DNA of 28,874 bases from a virus. The stretch lies in the IMG/VR virus record IMGVR_UViG_3300031986_000024, positions 1-28,874 of that record, one strand, 5' to 3'. Within the stretch, counting starts at the first letter, position 1. Every line of letters begins with the position of its first letter. The notes beneath the pieces are model-generated. The model saw only the letters and a list, made by a program, of their open reading frames with translations, had not been told where the DNA came from and searched no databases. Below are positions 14,411 through 23,644 of the stretch, one piece after another. A program made the position numbers and the translations under genes.

Positions 14411-15184
14411 ATGACCTCGAACAACAATCAGACCACTATCGTGTTTCGCGTTCACACGACGCACGACATCACAGCAAGCCAGAAGGCGGGCCGACCCATT
14501 TTTGCCGACGTGGAAGTCTGCGACATCGTGTTCGCGGGCAACACCAAGACCAAGGCGACGTTCCCCGCTCACGAAACCGAGCCCAATGCGACGCGCGAGA
14601 GCATCAAGGCCGGCGGCGGCGTGGTGACGTACGCCATGCTCTACAACGACCAGTATCGAGCATTCAAAGCCGGCTATGCCCAGCCGACAAGCGGGACACC
14701 ACTGGCGGAAGCGCCGTTCCTCGCAGAAGCCAAGCGCCGTGAACTCAAGGCGCTCAACATCCACACGGTCGAAGCATTGGCTGGCCTGGACGGCAACCCG
14801 CTCAAGCAGCTCGGCATGGGCGGACGCGAACTGAAGAACCAGGCGCAGGCCTATCTGGACGCAGCTGCCGGCTCAGCAGATGTCACGTCGCTTGCCGCCG
14901 AGAACTCCACGCTTCGCCAGCAGATGGAAGACATGAGGGCGCAGATGGCTGATCTCATCGCGTACAACAAGGGCGTGACGGGCGGTGTTACTGGCCATCC
15001 GGCCGACCCGAATGTCCCGAAAACGGAACTCGAGCGGGAGGTCGCGGAAGCGTCGACCGACTTCGAGCTGTGGGACGACGACAAGCTCAAGGACTACATC
15101 GCCGAGCACACCGGTTCGCGTCCGCGCGGAAATCCCAGCCACAACACGCTGGTCGCCGCAGCTGCCGAACTCGCGAACGGCTAA
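14411..15184 (+). CDS. Phage virion protein with HhH-like and HeH/LEM-like segments
   Basis: 257 residues. The start at 14411 gives MTSNNNQTT; the longer open frame to 14228 would cross the terminator and overlap the preceding gene. Domain order: a beta-rich N-terminal domain (about 8-95); a helix-hairpin-helix-like stretch (about 104-140: LKALNIHTVEALAGLDGNPLKQLGMGG, then RELKNQAQAYL), a signature seen in rhizobial phages; an Ala/Glu coiled stretch (about 150-180); and a C-terminal helix-loop-helix (DKLKDYIAEHTGSRPRGNPSH...LVAAAAEL) of HeH/LEM or SAP style. Such segments bind DNA or protein. It lies between head and head-tail adaptor genes, so a connector or DNA-end role is possible. Function unknown. 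Confidence 0.65.
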   Translation: MTSNNNQTTIVFRVHTTHDITASQKAGRPIFADVEVCDIVFAGNTKTKATFPAHETEPNATRESIKAGGGVVTYAMLYNDQYRAFKAGYAQPTSGTPLAEAPFLAEAKRRELKALNIHTVEALAGLDGNPLKQLGMGGRELKNQAQAYLDAAAGSADVTSLAAENSTLRQQMEDMRAQMADLIAYNKGVTGGVTGHPADPNVPKTELEREVAEASTDFELWDDDKLKDYIAEHTGSRPRGNPSHNTLVAAAAELANG

Positions 15185-15190
15185 GCGGCC

Positions 15191-15892
15191 ATGAGCATCT
15201 TGAGCGTGATAAAGCAGGTGTGCCCGGTGATCGGGCTCACCGTGCCGGATGCGGTGTTCTCGTCGACTGAACGCGAACACCTCGAATTGCAGGCGCTCGC
15301 CAATGAGATGGCGCAGCGGATTGCCTTCGACACTCGCGACTGGACCCGCCTCAAGGTGCTTGCAGCGATTACCGGTGACGGCGTCGCCACCGGCTTCGAC
15401 TTGCCGACCGACTACAAGCGCATGTTGAAGAAGGCGCGTGTGTGGCCGTCGGCCAGTCCCTACGTCCCTTTCTCGCACGTGCCCGACTCGGACGACTGGC
15501 TCGCGACGACGGTGCAGAACTATCAGAGCATCACCGGTGCCTGGACGTTGATCGGTGAGCAGATCCACATCAAGCCGACAATGGCCAATCTGGCGACGGC
15601 ATCGTTTTTCTACCTGTCCGACAAGGTCGTGAAGGACAAGGACGGCGTCCCGAAAGTCGAGTTTTCCGCCGACGATGACGTTTTCCGCCTCGATGAGCGT
15701 GTTCTGAAGCTCGGTATGATTTGGCAGTGGAAGGCTAACAAGGGCCAGGCCTACGCCGAGGACATGGTGAACTACGAGGACGCCCTTGCCGTTTCCAGTG
15801 GTGCAGACAAGGGCTCGAATATCCTCGCCGTGGGCCAGCCTCGCCCTTCGGCCAATGCCGATTGCGCATTTCCCGGGGCGATAACGCCATGA
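15191..15892 (+). CDS. Head-tail adaptor (gp4-like) protein
   Basis: 233 residues. The N-terminal helices with EREHLELQALANEMAQRIAFD and DWTRLKVLAAITGDG, then FDLPTDYKRMLKKARVW, fit the adaptor (gp4-type) proteins that seat under the portal in P22-like podophages and start the tail. The segment 105-165 (SITGAWTLIGEQIHIKP, then SFFYLSDKVV) is beta-rich, as in that family. Its 3' end overlaps the next gene by four bases (ATGA at 15889). The ribosome site is weak. Known family: P22 gp4 is somewhat shorter (166 residues). The match is by pattern and gene order. Confidence 0.65.
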   Translation: MSILSVIKQVCPVIGLTVPDAVFSSTEREHLELQALANEMAQRIAFDTRDWTRLKVLAAITGDGVATGFDLPTDYKRMLKKARVWPSASPYVPFSHVPDSDDWLATTVQNYQSITGAWTLIGEQIHIKPTMANLATASFFYLSDKVVKDKDGVPKVEFSADDDVFRLDERVLKLGMIWQWKANKGQAYAEDMVNYEDALAVSSGADKGSNILAVGQPRPSANADCAFPGAITP

Positions 15893-17472
15893 GGCGCGCA
15901 TTCCGACGCATGCCTGTCGCTGCTCCGGCGCAGCAGAAGCACCGCACCAACACGTTCCCCGCGCCCATCCGTGGCAAGATATCGAATGAGAACCTGGCCG
16001 CCTCGCAACCTCAGGGCGCCAAGGTGCTTGAAAACTGGTTCCCGACCAGCACCGGCATCAGGCTCCGCGGCGGGGCGCGCAAAAAGGCGACTATCGGGGC
16101 CGGCCCGGTGGTCAGCATGATCACCTATGACAGCTCCAGCGGTCGGTACATGTTCGCGGCCGACGCGACGAGCATTTACGACGTCACGACCCCAGCCGAC
16201 CCGAATGTGGCCCCGGCTCCTGTCGTTTCCGGTCAAACCAGTGGCTACTACAGCTATATCCAGTTCGCGACGGCTGCAGGTGACTTCCTGTCAGCCGTCA
16301 ACGGTACGGATTCGATGCGCCAGTTCAATGGCAGCGTCTGGTCGACAGTGGCCAACCTCGGGCCGATTGCCACCAACAAGCTGTCGCAGGTGTGGGCCTA
16401 CCGCAATCGCCAGATGTTCGTTCAAAAGGACAGCTTGGTCGCGTGGTTCCTGCCGGTAAATCAGATCACCGGCACTGCTCAGGATTTCTCCCTTGCTGGT
16501 GTGTTTCAGAAGGGTGGAGCACTCAAGTTCGGCGCGACCTGGTCGCTAGATGCTGGCGACGGCGTCGACGACAAGTGCGTTCTCGTCTCCGACCAAGGCG
16601 AGGTCGCGGTCTACGAAGGTTCAGACCCTGGCAACGCCAATGATTGGCGCTTGGTGGGCCGTTATGACATCTCACGCCCCATGGGCAGGCGCGCTTTCAT
16701 GCAGGCCGGCGGCGACCTGTTGATTGCCATGGAAGATGGCATCGTTCCGATTAGCCAGGCGATTGCGAAAGACCGCGCTGCGCTCTCTTTGAGCAGCGTC
16801 AGTCGGAACATCGAGCCGGATTGGCGACGGGAGGTTGCCCGCCGCGCCATTCTGCCATGGGAAATCGTCAAATGGCCCCTGATGAATATGGGCATAGTCT
16901 CACTGCCGACCGATGTCGGCCAGGACAGGCTCTGCTTCGTGGTCAACCTCGAAACCGGAGCCTGGGCAGATTATACCGGCTGGGACACGCGCTGCTTGGC
17001 CATTCATGACGACTGGGGTTATTTCGGCACGTCTGACGGCAAGGTTATGCAGTGCGAAGTCGGCGGTAACGACGACGGCGAGCCATACGTTTGCACCTAT
17101 GTCGGCCTTTTCGACCATCTCAGGGTGCCGGCAGCCTCCAAGATAGTTCACATGGGCAGGACCGTATTTCTCGCGGCCCGCGCTTTCATCGCCAAGCTGT
17201 CGATGTCGACCGACTATCAGGTTTCGCTGCCCTCGGCGCCGTCTTCCGTCCCAGACGACACCCTGTTCGACGAATGGGACAGCGGCCTTTGGGACGTCAT
17301 GAAATGGGATGCAGGATCCGACAAACGCATTGCGACCCGCTGGGGTTCCATAGGCCGGTCCGGCTTCGTGGTTGCCCCCCAGGTGCAGGTTACCTGCGGT
17401 GTCACCCCGACGCCCGATGCGGAGTTGGTCGCAATCGACATCACCTATGAAGTCGGTGCCGTAGTCGTCTGA
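15889..17472 (+). CDS. Tail hub/nozzle protein (P22 gp10-like)
   Basis: 527 residues; I use the ATG at 15889 in the ATGA overlap, not the TTG at 15862. The protein begins with a basic segment, then KVLENWFPTSTGIRLRGGARK, typical of podophage tail-hub/packaged-DNA-stabilisation proteins: the mature form starts with beta-strands that form a propeller. The whole chain is beta-rich with repeated Asp/Gly turns and aromatic residues (SMITYDSSSGRYMFAAD, VVSGQTSGYYSYI, GDLLIAMEDGIVP). P22 gp10, the equivalent, is 472 residues. It would sit below the adaptor and plug the exit channel. Position between adaptor and ejection proteins supports the call. Confidence 0.65.
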   Translation: MRRAFRRMPVAAPAQQKHRTNTFPAPIRGKISNENLAASQPQGAKVLENWFPTSTGIRLRGGARKKATIGAGPVVSMITYDSSSGRYMFAADATSIYDVTTPADPNVAPAPVVSGQTSGYYSYIQFATAAGDFLSAVNGTDSMRQFNGSVWSTVANLGPIATNKLSQVWAYRNRQMFVQKDSLVAWFLPVNQITGTAQDFSLAGVFQKGGALKFGATWSLDAGDGVDDKCVLVSDQGEVAVYEGSDPGNANDWRLVGRYDISRPMGRRAFMQAGGDLLIAMEDGIVPISQAIAKDRAALSLSSVSRNIEPDWRREVARRAILPWEIVKWPLMNMGIVSLPTDVGQDRLCFVVNLETGAWADYTGWDTRCLAIHDDWGYFGTSDGKVMQCEVGGNDDGEPYVCTYVGLFDHLRVPAASKIVHMGRTVFLAARAFIAKLSMSTDYQVSLPSAPSSVPDDTLFDEWDSGLWDVMKWDAGSDKRIATRWGSIGRSGFVVAPQVQVTCGVTPTPDAELVAIDITYEVGAVVV

Positions 17473-17473
17473 C

Positions 17474-17941
17474 ATGCGGTTGCTCTTTGGTTGCACTGAT
17501 CGCGTAGCGCGGTTTGTGGCGGGCCTGATCCCTGGATGCGAAGCCGGCTTCGGCAACTGTAAGGCAATCGGCGTGGTCGACGAGGAGACCGGCGAGTTGG
17601 TCGCGGGAATGGTCTTCCATGACTGGCAGCCCGGTACCGGCCTCATGCAGATATCGAGCGCGTCCGTCACGTCGCGTTGGCTCACCGCCGAGGTCCGCCA
17701 CAAGATGTTCTCGTACCCGTTTGACGAAGTCGGCTGTCAGATGGTCGTGCTTCAGGTCTCAGCGTCCAACGAGCGCATGGTGCGCATAGCCAAGGCCTTT
17801 GGCTTCACCCCGCACTTCATCGAGCGAATGCGCGGCCGCAACGAGGACGGCTACGTCTTCACGCTCACCGACGACGCTTGGCGGAACAGCAAGTTCACGA
17901 GGAAATACCATGGGCAAACCCAAAGCTCCGACGCCTCCTGA
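17474..17941 (+). CDS. GNAT-like acetyltransferase in the structural operon
   Basis: 155 residues with a GNAT-fold outline: early strands IGVVDEETGELVAGMVFHDW (about 32-52), the helix after MQISSASVTSRWLT, strand MVVLQVSASNERMVRIAKAFGF (about 89-110) with the family's ASNERMVRIAKAFGF helix (N-x-x-M-x-R then FGF), then FTPHFIERMRGR. These sequences occur in tail modules of many rhizobial and other podophages. It would move an acetyl group from acetyl-CoA to an unknown acceptor, perhaps a virion or host protein. It begins 2 bases after the hub gene and overlaps the next gene by 32 bases, so it is fully part of the late operon. The glycine-rich pyrophosphate loop is not clear, so activity is uncertain. 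Confidence 0.7.
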   Translation: MRLLFGCTDRVARFVAGLIPGCEAGFGNCKAIGVVDEETGELVAGMVFHDWQPGTGLMQISSASVTSRWLTAEVRHKMFSYPFDEVGCQMVVLQVSASNERMVRIAKAFGFTPHFIERMRGRNEDGYVFTLTDDAWRNSKFTRKYHGQTQSSDAS

Positions 17942-18914
17942 TCCGAAGGAAACTTCGGCGGCATCGACCGGCACCAATATCTCGACCGCCATTGCGAATT
18001 CCTGGCTGAACAACGCCAATCAGGTCACGCCCGATGGGACGATCACCTATACGAAGACCGGCGAAGAGCAGATCACCGATCCGTACACGGGCAAGACGTA
18101 CACGATCCCGAAAACGACGGTTACGACGCAGCTTTCCGCCGCGCAGCAGGCCATCAAGGACCAGACAGACAAGGCCCAGCTGAATCTTGGCACGCTCGCC
18201 AACAATCAGTCGTCGTTCCTGAACGAATACATGTCCAAGCCGTTCGACGGCTCCAATGAGGCGGTCGAGTCTCGACTGATGGAGCTAGGCCGGAAGCGGC
18301 TCGATCCGCTCATTGCCCAGCAGCAGGACCAGCTTGCAACGCGGTTGGCTAACCAGGGCATAATGCCCGGATCGGCGGCTTATGATCGGGCAATTGCGCG
18401 GCAGGGGCTGACGGCCAATGACGCCTATAATCAGTTGCTGTTGACCGGTCGAGGTCAGGCCTTTTCCGAAGCCCAGGCCGTACGCAACCAGCCGATCAAC
18501 GAGATTACGGCGCTGCTTTCGGGCTCGCAGGTGGCGGCACCACAGGCCCAAGGTCACAACGGCAGCACCATCCCGACGACAGACAATGCCGGGCTGATCA
18601 ACGAAAACTACAATCAGAAAATGAACGCCTATAACCAGCAGGTTGCCCAGAACGGCAGTCTGATGGGCGGGCTGTTCGGTGGCATCGGCAAGCTTCTAAC
18701 GCTGTCGGACAAGCGGGCCAAGACCGACATTGAAAAGGTCGGCAAGACCGACGACGGCCAGCCCATCTATGCCTATCGCTACAAGGCTGGCGGACCGATG
18801 CAGCTGGGCCTGATGGCTCAGGATGTCGAAGAGAAGCACCCCGACGCGGTATTCGATACCCCGAGGGGCTTCAAGGCCGTGGATTACCGCAAAGCACTGT
18901 CGCTGGGAGCATAA
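17910..18914 (+). CDS. Ejection/tail protein with C-terminal S74 chaperone domain
   Basis: 334 residues; the ATG at 17910 has GAGGAAA just upstream. Residues 1-60 are Pro/Thr-rich; 75-200 are helical and Gln/Asn/Ala-rich, like an internal virion protein; GGLFGGIGKLL (253-262) is a short glycine-zipper that could touch membrane. The last about 70 residues (SDKRAKTDIEKVG, IYAYRYKAGG, LGLMAQDVEEKHPDAV, VDYRKALSL) match the peptidase S74 / endosialidase chaperone, with the putative cleavage Ser266. S74 domains fold a trimeric fibre and then cut themselves off. It is unusual to find one on a short helical protein next to ejection proteins, but related phages show this layout. Could be a trimeric tail component rather than an ejected protein. 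Confidence 0.75.
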   Translation: MGKPKAPTPPDPKETSAASTGTNISTAIANSWLNNANQVTPDGTITYTKTGEEQITDPYTGKTYTIPKTTVTTQLSAAQQAIKDQTDKAQLNLGTLANNQSSFLNEYMSKPFDGSNEAVESRLMELGRKRLDPLIAQQQDQLATRLANQGIMPGSAAYDRAIARQGLTANDAYNQLLLTGRGQAFSEAQAVRNQPINEITALLSGSQVAAPQAQGHNGSTIPTTDNAGLINENYNQKMNAYNQQVAQNGSLMGGLFGGIGKLLTLSDKRAKTDIEKVGKTDDGQPIYAYRYKAGGPMQLGLMAQDVEEKHPDAVFDTPRGFKAVDYRKALSLGA

Positions 18915-18917
18915 TCA

Positions 18918-21422
18918 ATGGCTCTATCCTTCATTTTTGACGCCTCCAAAGAAACGCCGGCCAGCCTAGCGAAGAAGCGAGCCGTGGCGGATGCGCTCGC
19001 CAGCCGCAATCAGGTTCCGCGCAATGTCGGAGAAGGCATCAGTGCCTTGGCTGATGGTGTCGTCGCCGCGGTGCTCGGAAGCCGTGCCGATGCCGGGGAA
19101 AAGGCTGGTCGTGAACATGCTGCCACGACCATGGCGCAGACACTGGGCGCCGGCATGTTCCCCGATGCTCCGACTTCCAAGCCAAGCGCGTCCACGTCGT
19201 CTGCTCCGGTTGACTACAAGGGCGACGAAATCGCTTGGACCGATGCGAAGCCCTATCAAAAGGCGCTGCTGAATACGATTGCCGGGCCGGAAAGTGGCGG
19301 CCGGTACGATATTATCTATGGCGGTGGGAGGTTTGACGACTTTTCGAGGCATCCGGGCCGGGCAGTTCGGATCCAGACCGGGCCGAACGCCGGCCGCACG
19401 TCGTCTGCTGCCGGCAAGTACCAGTTCCTCGGTTCGACGTGGGATGATCAGGCCGGCAAGCTCGGGCTCGCGGATTTCTCCCCGGCCAATCAGGATCAGG
19501 CCGCCTGGAACCTCGCAGCAGAGACTTACAAGACCAAGACGGGTCAAGACTTGGTTGCTGTGCTGGAGTCTGGCGACCCGGCAGCGCTGGCAACCGTTGG
19601 CAAGGTTCTCAATCCGATCTGGACGAGCTTGCCGGGCGGCATCGAGCAGGGCACGAACACCGACAGGTTTGTCGCTACCTATCAGCGCGCGCTCAGTGCC
19701 GGCGCCTTACCTGCTCAGGCAAAGCAGGTTGCTCAGCAGGAACAGGCGCAGCCCGTTCAGGTCGCGTCGCTCGATCCGTCCGCAGGTATTGCACAGGCCA
19801 CCGCACGCCCGATGCCTGAGGAGTATGCAAACATCGGCCTGTCGCAGGATGCTTGGGCCGGTATGAACGCGCCGACGGGTGGGACGCCTGCAGCTGCCAC
19901 GGAATTGCCCGCAGCACCGCAGAATGGCGCTCCGCAAGGGGCCGGTTCGCCGGGAGAGATCCGCAAAGGGCCCGACGGTCAGTCCTACCAGTATGCGGAA
20001 ACCACTGGCATGGCTGGCGCGTCGGGTTCGCAGGGCTGGATCAGGGTGAATGCCCCCCAAGGCGCTCAGTCCGTTGCTGCAGCAACCACACCTGCCGCTC
20101 AGAGGGTGCTCAGCGCCATGATGAGCCAAGAACCGATGGGCGGGGCACCTGCTCCTTTGTCAGCCTCAGGAGCCTATCCGCAGGTGACAGGGGCGCTCGC
20201 AAAGGCGGCAGCTGACAGCGAGATGCCTGTCGACACTCCGGGCACACAACGAGTTGCCCAAGCTCTCGGTGGCGGCGCAGAAGCCTATCGAGGCACGGCC
20301 ATAGACAGCGACATGCCTGGCCACGAACCGCTTCCGCCCGGCGAGGCTGGGCCGTCCATTCAGCAGCTGATGCAAGCCGCGTCCGATCCATGGTTGAACG
20401 AACAGCAGCGCGCGCTGGTCAACACGATGCTTGAGCAGAAAATGCAGTCTGCCGATCCTATCCGCCGCCTTCAAATCCAAAAGCTGCAGAAGGAATTGGG
20501 CACGCCTCATAAGCAGTGGCAGAAGCTCGACGACAACACGCTGTTCGACCCTGCAACGGGTGAAACCAAGAGTATCGGCAAGATTGGTGCCGGCGCATTC
20601 CGGTTTCAGGGCAATTCGGTCGAGGCTCAGTCGCTCAATGGGCTGATGGACAGTGGTGCGCTGACGCCCGAGCAGGCTCAGCAGCTCGGCGCCGGCAAGA
20701 CAGTGACGGGCCCGAACGGCGAAACCATCTTCATGACGCCTCAGGGTGTATTCGGACAGACTTCGCCCGGCGGCCCTGCCATGCCGATCACGCCGCAGGC
20801 TACACCAGCGCCGGCACCATTGAACCCGGCTGCCCCGACCCCGGCGCCGGCACCAACGACCGTCCCCGCACCCGCCCAGCCGCAGCGCCCGGGTATGATC
20901 CCGATCACCGACGCGAAGCCGGTTCGGGCGACCGAGGCCCAGCGGAATCGCACGTCAAATGTCGACCAGGCTTTCACCACGATCACCAATGAACTCGACC
21001 GTTACGAGAAGCTCGTCAGCGAGACCGGCATCGAGGCGAAGCCGGGGCAGGCGAAGGACAACCTCAATACGGTCCGCCAAGGAATCATGCTTCAGATGAA
21101 GGAGCTGTTTAACCTTGGCGTGCTGAACGGGCCCGATCTCTCGCTCATGGAACGCATGATCTATGACCCGGTAGTCGACCCCTTGAAGGAAGGCGGGATT
21201 GCAAACCTGCCTGATCAGCTCTGGACCGGAGTGACGGGCGGAGCCGGCGAGCGGGCCAAGAACAGCGTGGCGGAGCTGAAGCGCATGCTCGGCAACATCA
21301 AGAGTTCAGTCGATAGCTCTGTCGATAAGCAGACCCCGACACCTGACGGCACGACCGCCCCGGCTGCTCCAGGCGAGTGGAAGGTATTACCGAACGGCGT
21401 CAAGATCAGGGTGAAGCCATAA
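18918..21422 (+). CDS. Internal virion/ejection protein with lysozyme domain
   Basis: 834 residues. The N-terminal about 75 residues are helical. Residues about 105-255 are a lysozyme-like muramidase of GH104 type (lambda R-like): PESGGRYDIIYGGGRF with likely catalytic Glu125, HPGRAVRIQTGP, SAAGKYQFLGSTWDDQAGKLGL and LNPIWTSLPGG. It would open the peptidoglycan for the tail or ejected proteins to cross. A long Ala/Gln/Pro region follows, with two pseudo-repeats (AADSEMPVDTPG and AIDSDMPGHEPL around 438 and 460) and a Pro-Ala linker (about 630-660). The C-terminal 170 residues are helical. It is separated from the S74 gene by only 3 bases and has a GGGAG site. Length and layout resemble the ejected lysozyme proteins of T7/P22-type phages. 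Confidence 0.8.
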   Translation: MALSFIFDASKETPASLAKKRAVADALASRNQVPRNVGEGISALADGVVAAVLGSRADAGEKAGREHAATTMAQTLGAGMFPDAPTSKPSASTSSAPVDYKGDEIAWTDAKPYQKALLNTIAGPESGGRYDIIYGGGRFDDFSRHPGRAVRIQTGPNAGRTSSAAGKYQFLGSTWDDQAGKLGLADFSPANQDQAAWNLAAETYKTKTGQDLVAVLESGDPAALATVGKVLNPIWTSLPGGIEQGTNTDRFVATYQRALSAGALPAQAKQVAQQEQAQPVQVASLDPSAGIAQATARPMPEEYANIGLSQDAWAGMNAPTGGTPAAATELPAAPQNGAPQGAGSPGEIRKGPDGQSYQYAETTGMAGASGSQGWIRVNAPQGAQSVAAATTPAAQRVLSAMMSQEPMGGAPAPLSASGAYPQVTGALAKAAADSEMPVDTPGTQRVAQALGGGAEAYRGTAIDSDMPGHEPLPPGEAGPSIQQLMQAASDPWLNEQQRALVNTMLEQKMQSADPIRRLQIQKLQKELGTPHKQWQKLDDNTLFDPATGETKSIGKIGAGAFRFQGNSVEAQSLNGLMDSGALTPEQAQQLGAGKTVTGPNGETIFMTPQGVFGQTSPGGPAMPITPQATPAPAPLNPAAPTPAPAPTTVPAPAQPQRPGMIPITDAKPVRATEAQRNRTSNVDQAFTTITNELDRYEKLVSETGIEAKPGQAKDNLNTVRQGIMLQMKELFNLGVLNGPDLSLMERMIYDPVVDPLKEGGIANLPDQLWTGVTGGAGERAKNSVAELKRMLGNIKSSVDSSVDKQTPTPDGTTAPAAPGEWKVLPNGVKIRVKP

Positions 21423-23464
21423 TGCCCCTATTTGAGATCCAAGGCCCTGACGGCAAAACCTACGAGATCGATGCTCCCGACGAAAATTCGGCGCTGGGGG
21501 CAATCGGTCAGATGGAACAGCCTGCCGCTGGGCCCAGCGCTCAGCCGCTTCATCCGGAATTCGACCCGGACAACGTGCCGAGCGGCGTTCCCGGCTACAA
21601 CACGAGCACCGGCCTCATCGAGGGCGATGATGCCCTGAGCAAGTTCAGGACAGCGTCGGGTGGCATGCTTGAGGGCATTCCAATCGCCGGCCCCCTGATC
21701 CGCAGCGGTGTGGATCGCGCGGCCGCGGCAACGCTCGCGCCCTTCTCCGAGAAAGACTATGGGGAAATCCTCAAGGTCATCCAGGCCGGAACAGAGGCTG
21801 AAAAGTCGATGAACCCGAAGCTGGACACTGCCGCTCAAGTCACCGGTGCGGTTGCTGGCACGATTCCGATGATTGCCGCGGCCCCGGGGGCTTTCGGCAT
21901 TGGCCAGGCAACCCGCGTAGGTCAGGTCGTCGGCGCCACACTCGGCGGTGGTGGTCTCGGTAGCGGTGATGCCTTTGTGCGCTCCGGTGGTGATCTCGAT
22001 GAAACGCTGAAAGGCGGTCTCTGGGGGGCGGGGAGCGGCGGGCTTGGCACTTATGCAGCGCCTTGGATTGGCAAAGGTGTCAAGAAGGTCGCCGACGCCC
22101 TGCTTACTGGTCGTCTCGCCAAATCTACAGGAGTCGACAAGCAGGCATTCAACCTCCTGGCCAAAGGAATGGAGCGCGACGGCCTTGACGCAGCATCTGC
22201 AAACGCACGCCTTGCCGAACTTGGACCGGATGCAATGGTGCTGGATCTCGGACCCAACCTGAAGCACCAAGCGGCAGCGCTCGCCGCCATGCCCGGGGAG
22301 GGGCAGAAGGTCGTTCGCGGGGCTATCGAGGGCCGAGACGCAGCCGCAAACCGCCGGATCATCGATGAAGTAGAAAACCAGCTTGGCCCAGCGCCCATTC
22401 CGCGTCGGGTATCGGCGGAAATCGAGGGAAATCAGGGACTGCTGTCGCCGCAGTACCGTGAAGTTTTCCAGAATGCTTCGCCCGTCGACACGAGCCGCAT
22501 TGCCCAGTACCTGGATCGGGAAATTCAGACCCTTCGGGGCGAGGCACAGCGCGGTCTGCAGCGTGTTCGCTCGATGTTGAACCGTGTCGGCACTGAGCAG
22601 CTGGAAACCAACCCGGTGACACTGCTGGAGACGCGCAAAGCCATCGACGGCATGCTTGAGACCGTACAGGAAACGAATGCCCGCAATGCGTTGACGACGG
22701 CACGCCAGGCGGTCGACGATCAGTTGCGAGCATCGGTACCTGGCATCAAGGAAGTCGATGCGAAGTATGCCGAACTCGCTCGGCAGAACACGGCCTTGCA
22801 GCGTGGTCAGACCGTTCTGGCCAATGGCCGCGAAGCCCCGCGACCGCACGAACTGGCGGATGAGTTCACTCAGGGCGCCTTGCCCCAAGGCGAGCAGATC
22901 GGCCCGTCGGCCGTTCCGGTGCGGCTACGCGAAGGCGCCCGCGCAGAAATAGAGCGCATCATCGGCACCAACGCCAATGACCGTGTCGCGCTTCAACGGC
23001 TCATCAAGGGCGAAGGCGACTGGAACCGCGACCGGCTTGCGACCCTGTTCGGACAGGATAGGGCTGACCGCATCATTCGCCTGCTCGATAATGAGCGCGC
23101 TTTCGCCGATACGTCGCAGATCGTCACTCGAAACAGCGAAAGCCTTGCCCGGCGCGAAGCCATCAATGACCTGACTGGCCAGACGGGCGCCGACTTCGGT
23201 GTTGTCGACAGCTTCAAGGCCGGCGGGGTAGGTGGCGCCACCAGAGCAGCGGGCATCAAGAGCCTGGAGAAGGTCGTCGAAGCGCTGCAGGGTGTGAAAA
23301 CTGAGGCTGCACGAAAGCAGATGGCCGAAACCCTGACAAGCAACAACACCGAAGTGGTTGATACGCTGTTGAAGGCCGCGAAAGGCTCAAACCTCGATCC
23401 GTCACAGATCGATAGAGTTTCGCGGGCTCTGCTGCTCACGACGGTTGGCGGTATTGGCCGCTGA
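21422..23464 (+). CDS. Internal virion/ejection protein, large helical
   Basis: 680 residues. The start at 21422 sits in TAATG with the previous stop, and gives MPLFEIQGPDGKTYEIDAPD; this short N-terminal motif is seen on many podophage internal proteins. After it comes a hydrophobic, Gly/Ala-rich part (about 85-215, with GAVAGTIPMIAAAPGAFGIG and TLGGGGLGSGDAF) that could form membrane-active segments, and then a long charged helical part (about 230-670). The pair with the lysozyme-bearing protein upstream matches the two- or three-protein DNA-ejection apparatus of podophages (compare P22 gp16/gp20). It carries no enzyme motif I recognise. The 3' end overlaps a minus-strand gene by 63 bases. 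Confidence 0.75.
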   Translation: MPLFEIQGPDGKTYEIDAPDENSALGAIGQMEQPAAGPSAQPLHPEFDPDNVPSGVPGYNTSTGLIEGDDALSKFRTASGGMLEGIPIAGPLIRSGVDRAAAATLAPFSEKDYGEILKVIQAGTEAEKSMNPKLDTAAQVTGAVAGTIPMIAAAPGAFGIGQATRVGQVVGATLGGGGLGSGDAFVRSGGDLDETLKGGLWGAGSGGLGTYAAPWIGKGVKKVADALLTGRLAKSTGVDKQAFNLLAKGMERDGLDAASANARLAELGPDAMVLDLGPNLKHQAAALAAMPGEGQKVVRGAIEGRDAAANRRIIDEVENQLGPAPIPRRVSAEIEGNQGLLSPQYREVFQNASPVDTSRIAQYLDREIQTLRGEAQRGLQRVRSMLNRVGTEQLETNPVTLLETRKAIDGMLETVQETNARNALTTARQAVDDQLRASVPGIKEVDAKYAELARQNTALQRGQTVLANGREAPRPHELADEFTQGALPQGEQIGPSAVPVRLREGARAEIERIIGTNANDRVALQRLIKGEGDWNRDRLATLFGQDRADRIIRLLDNERAFADTSQIVTRNSESLARREAINDLTGQTGADFGVVDSFKAGGVGGATRAAGIKSLEKVVEALQGVKTEAARKQMAETLTSNNTEVVDTLLKAAKGSNLDPSQIDRVSRALLLTTVGGIGR

Positions 23465-23644
23465 CCGGTCTTCGCGTGCAGCCAAGTAGATCAGCAGCCC
23501 GAAGAAGCTGCCGCCAAATATTGCCCCGTAGATGAAATCTCGGCTCATCGCGTCGAGAAACCTATCGAAGCCAATGCCGAACGTCACCATCAACGCGATG
23601 GTGACTGCTGCAGCGATCAATTGAACGACAATCCGGTAGCTCAT
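23402..23644 (-). CDS. Small two-helix membrane protein
   Basis: 80 residues from the ATG at 23644, with two clear membrane helices: about 5-25 (IVVQLIAAAVTIALMVTFGIG) and 36-57 (FIYGAIFGGSFFGLLIYLAA), and a charged tail (REDRSAANTANRREQQ). A TTG 36 bases further upstream (23680) has a better ribosome site (GAGGCGG) and would add 12 basic residues, so the start is uncertain. It opposes the late operon and its 3' end overlaps the ejection gene by 63 bases. It could be a holin, a superinfection-exclusion protein or a membrane moron; inverted orientation disfavours holin. Function unknown. Confidence 0.6.
   Translation of the reverse strand: MSYRIVVQLIAAAVTIALMVTFGIGFDRFLDAMSRDFIYGAIFGGSFFGLLIYLAAREDRSAANTANRREQQSPRNSIDL

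Noticed and set aside
14873-15901. Antisense frame of about 340 codons over the head-tail adaptor gene
   Set aside because: Opposes the coupled late operon and lacks a ribosome site or a recognisable domain; Arg/His-rich as in shadows.
21428-22888. Long open antisense frame (about 486 codons) across the second ejection protein
   Set aside because: It mirrors the coding strand of a large confident gene; the composition is Arg/Cys/His-rich as expected of an antisense reading.
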